From positions 1 to 46,124 of the forward strand of contig CAIPBJ010000123.1 of NCBI GenBank assembly GCA_903863255.1: a DNA stretch of 46,124 nucleotides. Direction: 5' to 3'. The stretch's first letter is position 1. Each line of letters begins with the position of its first letter. The position numbers were made by a program, and so were the translations under genes. The DNA comes from an uncultured Methylophilaceae bacterium (lineage in GTDB: Bacteria; Pseudomonadota; Gammaproteobacteria; Burkholderiales; Methylophilaceae). Under the pieces are notes generated by a model. The model was given only the letters and a program-made list of their open reading frames with translations, searched no databases and was not told the DNA's origin. Positions 25,924 through 33,105 of this stretch are shown one piece after another.

Positions 25924-26517
25924 ATGAATCCAAAGATCAGTCAGTTGCTGTCACAGATAACCACCCTTGAAGACGAACTGAGAACGGCATTGCATAACGA
26001 AGAGACTCAGATCTTCTATCATTTCAAAGGGAAACGGGTCGAATTCGAGCACTCGATCCGTGAGACGCACCGTAAACTAAAAATGAACGTACTGGTCTGG
26101 CTGATCAAGGACAGGCCTCAGAACCTCATCACGGCGCCGTTCATCTACTCTCTTGTCATACCCCTGCTGATCCTCGATGCCTTTGTGAGCCTTTATCAAT
26201 GGGTCTGTTTTCCTGTCTACCGGATCAAAAAGGTGAGACGGGCCGATTTCATCCTGTTGGACCGGCATCATCTTGCATACCTGAATTTCTTTGAGCGGTT
26301 TCATTGTGATTTTTGCGGGTATGCAAACGGACTCCTTGCCTACGTCAGTGAAATCGCATCAAGAACGGAGCAGTATTTCTGCCCAATCAAGCACGCGAGG
26401 AAGATACTCGGTTCGCAGGGGCGGTACGCGAGTTTTCTCGATTTTGGCGATGCGGTCGATTACCACGCTAAACTCGAAGCGTTCAGGGTGGACCTGGAGA
26501 ATTCCAAGGTCCAATAG
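25924..26517 (+). CDS. Conserved hypothetical membrane protein with CxxC motif
   Basis: A 197-residue protein I recognise only as a conserved proteobacterial hypothetical. An N-terminal helical region (1-60) precedes a long hydrophobic stretch (70-99) that could be one long or two short membrane helices. The conserved core follows: DRHHLAYLNFFERF (113-126), CDFCGYANG (128-136, a CxxC pair), and RTEQYFCPIKHAR (147-159) with a third cysteine (153) and a histidine. Those Cys and His residues suggest a metal or redox site, which is inference. AAAAGG precedes the ATG, and a terminator hairpin with a T-run follows at 26551, so it is probably a single-gene unit upstream of the cbb3 region. Confidence 0.8.
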   Translation: MNPKISQLLSQITTLEDELRTALHNEETQIFYHFKGKRVEFEHSIRETHRKLKMNVLVWLIKDRPQNLITAPFIYSLVIPLLILDAFVSLYQWVCFPVYRIKKVRRADFILLDRHHLAYLNFFERFHCDFCGYANGLLAYVSEIASRTEQYFCPIKHARKILGSQGRYASFLDFGDAVDYHAKLEAFRVDLENSKVQ

Positions 26518-26550
26518 GTGTTTTTCCATGCAGGATCGGACTGGAATGTT

Positions 26551-26578
26551 CAGGCAAGATCGGCCTGCGATTTTTTTT
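26551..26578 (+). terminator. Rho-independent terminator after the gene at 25924
   Basis: CAGGC (26551-26555) and GCCTG (26563-26567) form a stem with a 7-base loop, followed after three bases by eight consecutive T residues (26571-26578). A longer alternative pairs GCAGG at 26530 with CCTGC at 26564. It lies 34 bases beyond the stop codon at 26517. Confidence 0.6.
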
Positions 26579-26592
26579 AGGCGCTTCTGGCA

Positions 26593-26606
26593 CTTTTTAT
26601 AAAAAG
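26593..26606. repeat. 14-bp perfect palindrome upstream of the SCO gene
   Basis: CTTTTTATAAAAAG is palindromic. It lies about 100 bases before the SCO gene and just beyond the terminator at 26551-26578. It may be a promoter-proximal element or chance in AT-rich DNA. A full FNR site (TTGAT-N4-ATCAA) is not present in this gap. Confidence 0.3.
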
Positions 26607-26707
26607 CTTTGTCACAATTTTTAACAATTTGATTTTGAGAAACCCCTTAGAATAAAGGGCTGGTGCAAGGTACAAGGGAAAATGCCCGTTTCGGGATGGT
26701 AAATTCG

Positions 26708-27301
26708 ATGTGGCTGCAAATAATGAACTGTCTCAAGAGCGTGTTCCTGTCATGGATCTTAATCATGGCTGCCGGATGCACGCAGCCCAAACCTGAGTTT
26801 GTCGGGACTGATATAGCCGGTGCCGATTTTGCGGCCACGTTTAATTTGACTGATCATACGGGAAAGCCGCGTAAACTGGAGGATTTCAAGGGAAAGGTCG
26901 TTGCCTTGTTCTTCGGGTATACCCATTGTCCTGACGTATGTCCAACCACGATGTTCGATATGGCAAATGCGATGAAGTTGCTGGGAAGCAAAAGTGATGA
27001 GGTTCAGGTTCTCTTTGTGACGCTCGATCCTGAGCGTGATTCGCAGGAAGTGCTGTCAAGGTTTGTTCCCTCTTTCGACAGTCGCTTCCTGGGTCTGTAC
27101 GGCACCCCGGAGCAAACCGCGGAAACGGCCAGGAACTTCAAGGTCTTTTTCCAGAAGCATGTCGAGGCAGGCAAATCCGGTTACAGTATTGATCACAGCG
27201 CAGGGGAGTATGTGTTCGATAAGAGTGGCAAGGTCCGCCTTTACCTCAAGTTCGGTGAGAAGCCGAAAGAGATCGCAAGCGACTTGGAGCAGATTTTATA
27301 G
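26708..27301 (+). CDS. SCO1/SenC-family copper chaperone lipoprotein
   Basis: Delivers copper to the cytochrome oxidase or keeps its copper-binding cysteines reduced. The 197-residue form starts at the ATG at 26708 and gives a lipoprotein signal with lipobox MAAGC (Cys24). The thioredoxin-like domain holds the copper motif GYTHCPDVCP, with Cys74 and Cys78, and the third ligand His163 in DHSAG. ATGs at 26696 and 26663 would add up to 15 residues without improving the signal peptide. It lies 127 bases before ccoN on the same strand, which fits a role in cbb3 assembly. Confidence 0.93.
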   Translation: MWLQIMNCLKSVFLSWILIMAAGCTQPKPEFVGTDIAGADFAATFNLTDHTGKPRKLEDFKGKVVALFFGYTHCPDVCPTTMFDMANAMKLLGSKSDEVQVLFVTLDPERDSQEVLSRFVPSFDSRFLGLYGTPEQTAETARNFKVFFQKHVEAGKSGYSIDHSAGEYVFDKSGKVRLYLKFGEKPKEIASDLEQIL

Positions 27302-27321
27302 GGAATTTTGGACGACTTGCG

Positions 27322-27362
27322 TTGTCTGACCGCGGTGAATCCGCATCGAACAGGTCTGACAA
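27322..27362 (+). other. Imperfect stem-loop upstream of ccoN
   Basis: TTGTCTGACC (27322-27331) and GGTCTGACAA (27353-27362) pair over ten positions with one mismatch. Nested inside is GCGG-TGAAT-CCGC. It sits between the SCO gene and ccoN, ending 66 bases before the ccoN ATG. No U-run follows, so it is more likely a leader structure or operator than a terminator. Confidence 0.4.
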
Positions 27363-27428
27363 GGTTGTCCAGGATATGATTTTCGGAAGTATGATTCTAC
27401 AGATTTTTTAGTTTTAGGAGACGTGGTT

Positions 27429-28850
27429 ATGGCAACTGCGAATGTAACGAACAACGAACAATATAACTACGAAGTGATCCGCAAATTCACCATCATGACG
27501 CTTGTCTGGGGTGCGATCGGGATGTTTGTAGGTCTCTATATCGCATCCGAACTGGCTTTCCCGGTTCTCAATTTCGATATCCCCTATATCACTTTCGGAC
27601 GGCTGCGCCCTGTCCATACCGGTGCCGTGATATTCGGCTTCGGCGGCAGCGCCCTGTTCGCCACTTCCTATTACGTCGTCCAGCGTACCTGTCAGGCCAG
27701 ACTCTTCAGTGACGGCATGGCGAACTTTACTTTTTGGGGTTGGCAGACGGTGATCGTCTGCGCGGCGCTGGGTGATGTGCTCGGCTACAGCCAGGGACGT
27801 GAGTACGCGGAAATGGAGTGGCCGATCGACATACTCATCGAGATCGTCTGGGTGGTTTACCTTACGGTGTTTGTTGGGACGCTGATGCGAAGAAAGCAGC
27901 CTCATATCTACGTGGCGAACTGGTTCTACCTTGCGTTCATACTGGCAACGGCACTCCTGCATACCTTCAATAATCTGGCAGTACCCATCAGTCTTTTCTC
28001 GATGAAGTCCTACAGTCTCTTTTCCGGGGCGCAGGATGCCATGATTCAATGGTGGTATGGACACAATGCCGTCGGATTCTTCCTGACTGCCGCCTTTCTC
28101 GGGATGATGTACTACTTCGTTCCCAAACAGGCCGGACGTCCGGTCTATTCTTACAGGCTTTCCGTCTTGCATTTCTGGGCCATCATCTTCCTCTATATGT
28201 GGGCAGGTGCGCACCATCTTCACTGGACAGCCATACCGGACTGGACCTCGACCTTGGCTGCGACCTTCTCCATCATGCTCTTGCTGCCCTCCTGGGGCGG
28301 CATGGTGAACGGCATCATGACGCTATCCGGTGCCTGGGATAAGTTGCGCACGGATCCGATTATGCGTTTCCTGATCGTGGCATTGTCCTTCTACGGCATG
28401 TCGACCTTCGAAGGTCCGATGATGTCACTGAAAGACGTCAATGCCTTGTCCCACTATACGGACTGGACCATCGGGCACGTTCATTCGGGTGCGCTGGGGT
28501 GGGTTGCGATGATCACCTTCGGCAGCCTTTACCACCTCATTCCCAAGCTCTGGAATACCAAGGTGTTCAGTCTGCGTTTGATCAATATCCATTTCTGGCT
28601 GGCGACGATCGGGATCCTGCTCTACATCACCGCCATGTGGATCTCCGGGATCATGCAAGGATTGATGTGGCGCGCTTTCGATGATTATGGAAACCTCCAG
28701 TACGCATTCATCGAGTCGGTTGCCGCAGCGCATAACCTCTACATCATGAGGGCGGTCGGTGGACTGTTCTTCCTGAGCGGAATGATCCTGATGGGTTATA
28801 ACATGTTCATGACCATACGAAGCGGCAATGTAGAGCAAACGCCTAATTGA
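27429..28850 (+). CDS. ccoN: Cytochrome c oxidase cbb3-type, subunit I
   Basis: Catalytic subunit that reduces oxygen to water at the heme b3-CuB centre and pumps protons in the inner membrane. The 473-residue, roughly 12-helix protein has the low-spin heme ligands His63 and His352, CuB ligands His212, His262 and His263, the heme b3 ligand His350 ([10 protein letters not shown]) and the cross-linked Tyr256 typical of cbb3 enzymes. The ATG at 27429 has AGGAG at eight bases; a GTG at 27423 is too close to that site. First gene of ccoNOQP. Confidence 0.98.
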   Translation: MATANVTNNEQYNYEVIRKFTIMTLVWGAIGMFVGLYIASELAFPVLNFDIPYITFGRLRPVHTGAVIFGFGGSALFATSYYVVQRTCQARLFSDGMANFTFWGWQTVIVCAALGDVLGYSQGREYAEMEWPIDILIEIVWVVYLTVFVGTLMRRKQPHIYVANWFYLAFILATALLHTFNNLAVPISLFSMKSYSLFSGAQDAMIQWWYGHNAVGFFLTAAFLGMMYYFVPKQAGRPVYSYRLSVLHFWAIIFLYMWAGAHHLHWTAIPDWTSTLAATFSIMLLLPSWGGMVNGIMTLSGAWDKLRTDPIMRFLIVALSFYGMSTFEGPMMSLKDVNALSHYTDWTIGHVHSGALGWVAMITFGSLYHLIPKLWNTKVFSLRLINIHFWLATIGILLYITAMWISGIMQGLMWRAFDDYGNLQYAFIESVAAAHNLYIMRAVGGLFFLSGMILMGYNMFMTIRSGNVEQTPN

Positions 28851-28877
28851 AAAACATAAGGTTAATTTGGAGTTACC

Positions 28878-29612
28878 ATGAAGCACGATTTAATTGAGAG
28901 AAATCTGGGGATACTGCTGGTATTGACGATGTTCGCCATCAGTGCGGGCGGTCTAGTGGAAGTGATCCCTTTGTTCTTTATCAAGGAAACAGTAGAAAAA
29001 GTGGATGGGGTACGACCTTATTCGCCGCTGGAGCTGCGCGGGAGAGACATTTACGTCAGGGAGGGATGCTATCTTTGCCATTCCCAGATGATACGCCCAT
29101 TCCGTGACGAAGCACTTCGATACGGGCATTATTCGCTGGCAGCGGAATCCAAGTACGATCATCCGTTCCAGTGGGGATCCAAACGAACAGGTCCTGACCT
29201 GGCGCGTGTAGGCGGGAAATACTCGAACGAATGGCATACGCAGCACCTGACGGCTCCTCGTTCACTGGTCCCGCAATCCGTGATGCCAAATTATCCATGG
29301 CTTGTGAAGACGCCACTGGACTATTCCGACATCCAGTTGCGTATGAAAGCGTTGCGCAAGACGGGCGTGCCTTATTCACTCACTCAGGCCGAGTACGACA
29401 GGAACGTCAAGGATTTTGGTCCTGACGTGGCGAAGTCCCTGCATATCCCTGACGCGGAGAAAAACCTGATCGCCCAGGCGCAGCTTGGCAATTACGATGG
29501 TAATCCGGCCAATATATCCGAAATGGACGCGCTGGTATCGTATCTGCAGATGCTGGGTACATTGGTGGATTTCAAGAAATACGACGACGACTATTTTGTA
29601 AAATTCCGTTGA
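28878..29612 (+). CDS. ccoO: Cytochrome c oxidase cbb3-type, subunit II (monoheme cytochrome c)
   Basis: Membrane-anchored cytochrome c that passes electrons to CcoN. The 244 residues start with one transmembrane anchor (about 10-35). The heme motif CYLCH is at 64-68, within REGCYLCHSQMIRPF. A conserved Met axial-ligand region follows (PQSVMPNYPWL). It starts 27 bases after ccoN and is followed by ccoQ. Confidence 0.98.
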   Translation: MKHDLIERNLGILLVLTMFAISAGGLVEVIPLFFIKETVEKVDGVRPYSPLELRGRDIYVREGCYLCHSQMIRPFRDEALRYGHYSLAAESKYDHPFQWGSKRTGPDLARVGGKYSNEWHTQHLTAPRSLVPQSVMPNYPWLVKTPLDYSDIQLRMKALRKTGVPYSLTQAEYDRNVKDFGPDVAKSLHIPDAEKNLIAQAQLGNYDGNPANISEMDALVSYLQMLGTLVDFKKYDDDYFVKFR

Positions 29613-29644
29613 TAAGCTGAAAGCGATAGACAAAGGATCATTTT

Positions 29645-29815
29645 ATGGACGTGCTGCTCTGGTTTACCAAATTTGAAAATACCAAACCGGTATCGCTGGT
29701 CATCTTCTTCGTATTGTTTTGTGGAGTTGTGTTTTATCTATATGGCAGTAAACGGCGCGGTAAAGAACTGGAAAGTTTTAAAAATATTCCGCTTCAAGAT
29801 GATGAATTTAAGTAG
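29645..29815 (+). CDS. ccoQ: Cytochrome c oxidase cbb3-type, CcoQ subunit
   Basis: A 56-residue single-span membrane protein that stabilises the cbb3 complex. It begins MDVLLWFTKFENTKPVSLVI, with one hydrophobic segment (17-34), and ends in a charged cytoplasmic tail. AAAGGA precedes the ATG. The stop TAG at 29813 lies nine bases before ccoP. Identification rests on size, topology and its place between ccoO and ccoP. Confidence 0.93.
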   Translation: MDVLLWFTKFENTKPVSLVIFFVLFCGVVFYLYGSKRRGKELESFKNIPLQDDEFK

Positions 29816-29824
29816 GAAAAGAAC

Positions 29825-30763
29825 ATGAGTCAGGAAAATAAAAACTCGGTCCAAACAACGGGTCACGTTTGGGATGATGATCTTCAGGAACTAACCAATC
29901 CATTGCCCAGATGGTGGATCTGGGGTTTTTACATCACATTTACTTTCGCGGTGGTCTATTGGCTGTTCTACCCGGCCTGGCCTATCGGCGGAAGCTACAC
30001 GAAGGGTGTCCCGGGATTCAATAGCGTCACCTATACCGCCACGACGGTGGATGGCAAGCAGGTCAAGAAAACCACGCACTGGAACATGCGTTCACAGTTC
30101 ATGGTTGATATGAACGAACTGACAGCGCTGCAAAAGAAATATTTCGATAAAGTCGCTTCCATGTCCTATGAGGATGTATCCAAAGATGCCGAACTCATGC
30201 AGTTCGTCAATTCGGCAGGGAAGACCCTTTTTTCGGATAACTGCGCGCCGTGTCATCAGGCCGGCGGGCAGGGCAAGATAGGCTTCTCACCGAATTTGAC
30301 CGATGACAACTGGATGTACGGCGGAACCTACGATCAGATCCACACAACCATTGAAGGCGGAAGAAGGGGCTACATGCCGCCCTTCAGCCAGGTATTGAAC
30401 GATGAACAGATCACGCAGTTGGCCAATTATGTCCTCAGTCTATCGAGCGAGCCTCACGACCCCGTGGCGGCCAAGGCAGGAGACGCCCTTTTCCACGGGG
30501 AAGGCGCGGCTTGTTACTATTGCCATGGCCCTGACGGTAAGGGAAAGATCCAACTGGGCTCCGCGAACCTCACGGACAAGATCTGGCTCTGGGCAAACAT
30601 CCCTGCAGATAAAACCCAGGAGGACAAGGTCAATGATATCAAGAATGTCATATATAACGGGTTGGCTAAAGGAGTCATGCCGAACTGGAACGTTCGCCTG
30701 AAACCTGAACAGATCAAGCTGCTTACTGTCTATGTACACGACAGTCTGGGTGGCGGAAAGTAA
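29825..30763 (+). CDS. ccoP: Cytochrome c oxidase cbb3-type, subunit III (diheme cytochrome c)
   Basis: Accepts electrons from soluble cytochromes or the bc1 complex and passes them to CcoO. The 312 residues include an N-terminal transmembrane helix (about 30-52, with WIWGFYITFTFAVVYW), the two heme-c motifs CAPCH (140-144) and CYYCH (230-234), and the associated Met ligand segments RRGYMPPF and KGVMPNW. The ATG follows AGGAAAAG. It ends the oxidase structural genes; a 105-base gap with a stem-loop follows. Confidence 0.98.
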   Translation: MSQENKNSVQTTGHVWDDDLQELTNPLPRWWIWGFYITFTFAVVYWLFYPAWPIGGSYTKGVPGFNSVTYTATTVDGKQVKKTTHWNMRSQFMVDMNELTALQKKYFDKVASMSYEDVSKDAELMQFVNSAGKTLFSDNCAPCHQAGGQGKIGFSPNLTDDNWMYGGTYDQIHTTIEGGRRGYMPPFSQVLNDEQITQLANYVLSLSSEPHDPVAAKAGDALFHGEGAACYYCHGPDGKGKIQLGSANLTDKIWLWANIPADKTQEDKVNDIKNVIYNGLAKGVMPNWNVRLKPEQIKLLTVYVHDSLGGGK

Positions 30764-30808
30764 TAAGACTCCAAACCGGTTCTGAAGCATTTCATATTTT
30801 TTGCCTGC

Positions 30809-30828
30809 AGGGGGGCTCGATACCCCCT
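30809..30828 (+). other. G/C-rich stem-loop between ccoP and ccoG
   Basis: AGGGGG (30809-30814) and CCCCCT (30823-30828) form a perfect 6-bp stem around an 8-base loop. An outer GCCT/AGGC pair (30803-30806 with 30841-30844) could extend it. No U-run follows. A hairpin of this kind could lower expression of the maturation genes relative to the oxidase subunits or mark an RNA processing site. Confidence 0.4.
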
Positions 30829-30868
30829 ACCCATTGTCGAAGGCAACTGTAGGTTTTGGAGAGCGTGA

Positions 30869-32296
30869 TTGGATGCAGCAAGTAACAAGTTAGCGATCAA
30901 GGGCAAGACGATTCCGATCTTTACCCGTTCGGTGAAGGGCAAGTACAGGAACTTCAAGTTTGCCGTGATGGGACTCGCCTACAGCGTTTACTTCCTGCTG
31001 CCATGGCTGCCCTGGGCAAGACACAGTGCTGCCAACCAGGCAGTGATGTTCGATCTCGTTTCGCGTCGTTTCTTTATTTTCAATCTGATCGTCTATCCGC
31101 AGGACATCTTCTGGCTCGCCATGCTGCTCTTCATCGCGGCAGCGTTGCTTTTCTTTGCAACCGGACTCATCGGACGCGCGTGGTGCGGTTATTTCTGTTT
31201 CCAGACCCTCTGGTCCGATCTTTTTATTCTGATTGAACAAACGATCCAGGGTGAAAGAAACGCGAGACTGCGCCTTCATAATCAGCCATGGAATGCCGAA
31301 AAGGTATTAAAGATCGGGTCGTCCCATGCCTTGATGATGCTCGTCGCATTCTGGACAGCCATTTCATTTGCATGTTATTTCAGTTATGCGCCTCAGTTCG
31401 TGGTGGGTTTCTTCACAGGTCATGCCCCTTACGCGGGTTACATCACCGTGCTGGTCCTCACCCTGACTACCTATCTGGCCGGAGGGGTGGCCCGCGAGCA
31501 CATTTGCACCATGGTTTGTCCTTACGCAAGGTTTCAGAGTGTGATGTACGAAGCCGATACGCTCGCCGTCAGCTATGACAAACGGCGTGGAGAAGGATTG
31601 AAAGGGCGGGCACTTCCGAGTTCGGGCCTGCGTACGAAAGAAGAACGGTCAGCGGCCGGACATGGCGATTGCATCGATTGCGGATATTGTGTCCAGGTTT
31701 GCCCGACAGGCATCGATATTCGTGATGGCTTGCAGTATCAGTGTATTTCGTGCGGCCTATGCATCGACGCCTGCAATAACATCATGGATTCCGTTGGATT
31801 GCCGAGGGGATTGATACGTTATGATTCCGAGAATAACCTCGCAAGCGAAAATCCTCATCCGCCTCGCCTTGAATGGAAAAGGATCAAAGTCATCGGGTAT
31901 GCCTCGGCATTGGCACTCATGACGGCGGTGCTTTTCTACAATATCGGCACGCGCAGTGATACGGAGGTGAACGTCCAGCAGGTGCGTCAACCGCTTTACA
32001 GCTTGCTGTCAGATGGAAGTTTCAGAGACCGCTACGTCATCCACATTGTGAATAAGACCGAGGAGGACGAGACCTACAAGTTGGCAGTGGAGGATATTCC
32101 TCAAAGTGCGCTGGACATGGGTCATATTTCGGACATTACCGTTCGTGCGGGTAAAAGCCTCAGCTTTAACGTCAAGGTCAATCTGAATCATGAACTTGCA
32201 GAGAAAACGGATCATTTCGAATTCGTTATCAAGCCAAGCAACCCGAATGCGGAACCTCTGACGGTCCCGGTCAGTTTCAACTGCCAACACGATTGA
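30869..32296 (+). CDS. ccoG: Cytochrome oxidase maturation ferredoxin-like protein CcoG
   Basis: Membrane protein required for cbb3 assembly, reported to act as a copper(II) reductase. The 475 residues have five or so hydrophobic segments, membrane Cys pairs WCGYFC (Cys106, Cys110) and ICTMVC (Cys213, Cys217), and two 4Fe-4S motifs (Cys268, 271, 274, 278 and Cys292, 295, 298, 302). A C-terminal Ig-like FixG domain (about 370-475) follows. It starts at TTG (30869): a stop precedes it in frame, and GGAGAG lies five bases upstream. Confidence 0.96.
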   Translation: MDAASNKLAIKGKTIPIFTRSVKGKYRNFKFAVMGLAYSVYFLLPWLPWARHSAANQAVMFDLVSRRFFIFNLIVYPQDIFWLAMLLFIAAALLFFATGLIGRAWCGYFCFQTLWSDLFILIEQTIQGERNARLRLHNQPWNAEKVLKIGSSHALMMLVAFWTAISFACYFSYAPQFVVGFFTGHAPYAGYITVLVLTLTTYLAGGVAREHICTMVCPYARFQSVMYEADTLAVSYDKRRGEGLKGRALPSSGLRTKEERSAAGHGDCIDCGYCVQVCPTGIDIRDGLQYQCISCGLCIDACNNIMDSVGLPRGLIRYDSENNLASENPHPPRLEWKRIKVIGYASALALMTAVLFYNIGTRSDTEVNVQQVRQPLYSLLSDGSFRDRYVIHIVNKTEEDETYKLAVEDIPQSALDMGHISDITVRAGKSLSFNVKVNLNHELAEKTDHFEFVIKPSNPNAEPLTVPVSFNCQHD

Positions 32297-32306
32297 ATCA
32301 CCCATT

Positions 32307-33095
32307 ATGATCCTTCCTGAACTTACCATTGCAGAGACCCTTTTTGGCGGCATCATCGCCGAGGGGATAGTGTTCATGGTTGCAAGACGATTGAAGATCG
32401 CGGCTTTCTGGTCGGCGATGATCTGTGGCTTGCTGCCTTTCATTTCCTACCTTTTATACAGCCTTCAGCACAGGGTGGGTGGTGATGTGATGACGATCCA
32501 TTTCGTTGTTTACCTTGTCACGGCGCTATTGCTCATGGTGCTGGGATCCAGGAACAAGAGTGAAAAGATGCACTGGGCTCCTCGTCTTATAATCGGATTC
32601 TTCGTTTGTCTTGTCGTGATCGATGGCACCCTTATGAACATAGCGAGCCATGGATTGCCTGATTTCCTGAGCAGCGCCTTGCTGCCTAATTCGGAACATA
32701 AATCGATACACTCGACTTTTCCGGGTGTTATCCCGCATGACCAGAACAACCTTTACGAACCGCAGCTAGAACAAATCGCCCAACAGAAAGAACTTGGCTG
32801 GAAAGTGAAACTCGATGGCCTGGATGCGATCAGCATCAATCAGACGAGCCTGATCACGGTCAGTATCCAGGATAGAGAGGGCCAACCCTTGTCCAATGCA
32901 ACGGTGATGATGGATTTCTGGCGTCTGGCCGATAGCAGGGATGACCAGTCACTCGCTTTCCGCGCGCTGAAGCCCGGGGTGTATCAGGCAGAGATCGTTT
33001 TGCCGGATGAGGGACGCTGGTTTACTGGCCTTCGCATTCAGATCGGTCAACATGATTTCCTGAGTAAGCAGTCATTGTGGGTCGGTAAGCAATAA
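32307..33095 (+). CDS. FixH-like protein with an added N-terminal membrane domain
   Basis: In the ccoG-fixH-ccoI position and carrying the FixH/YtkA-like beta domain at its C-terminus (about 165-262, with GVYQAEIVLPDEGRW and TGLRIQIGQHDF). Ordinary FixH has about 150-170 residues with one membrane helix. This protein has 262 residues and four hydrophobic segments (about 10-27, 32-53, 62-82 and 91-112), then a linker with FPGVIPHDQNNLYEP. The C-terminal domain supports a cbb3-assembly role; the membrane part is unassigned. It starts ten bases after ccoG and ends ten bases before ccoI. Confidence 0.8.
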   Translation: MILPELTIAETLFGGIIAEGIVFMVARRLKIAAFWSAMICGLLPFISYLLYSLQHRVGGDVMTIHFVVYLVTALLLMVLGSRNKSEKMHWAPRLIIGFFVCLVVIDGTLMNIASHGLPDFLSSALLPNSEHKSIHSTFPGVIPHDQNNLYEPQLEQIAQQKELGWKVKLDGLDAISINQTSLITVSIQDREGQPLSNATVMMDFWRLADSRDDQSLAFRALKPGVYQAEIVLPDEGRWFTGLRIQIGQHDFLSKQSLWVGKQ

Positions 33096-33105
33096 AATCT
33101 TACCG

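Noticed and set aside
26580-26650. FNR/ANR box upstream of the SCO gene
   Set aside because: A TTGAT half-site is present, but the second half reads AGAAA instead of ATCAA, so the match is too weak.
27414-28223. Minus-strand frame inside ccoN
   Set aside because: ccoN is unmistakable, and the opposite frame has no motif.
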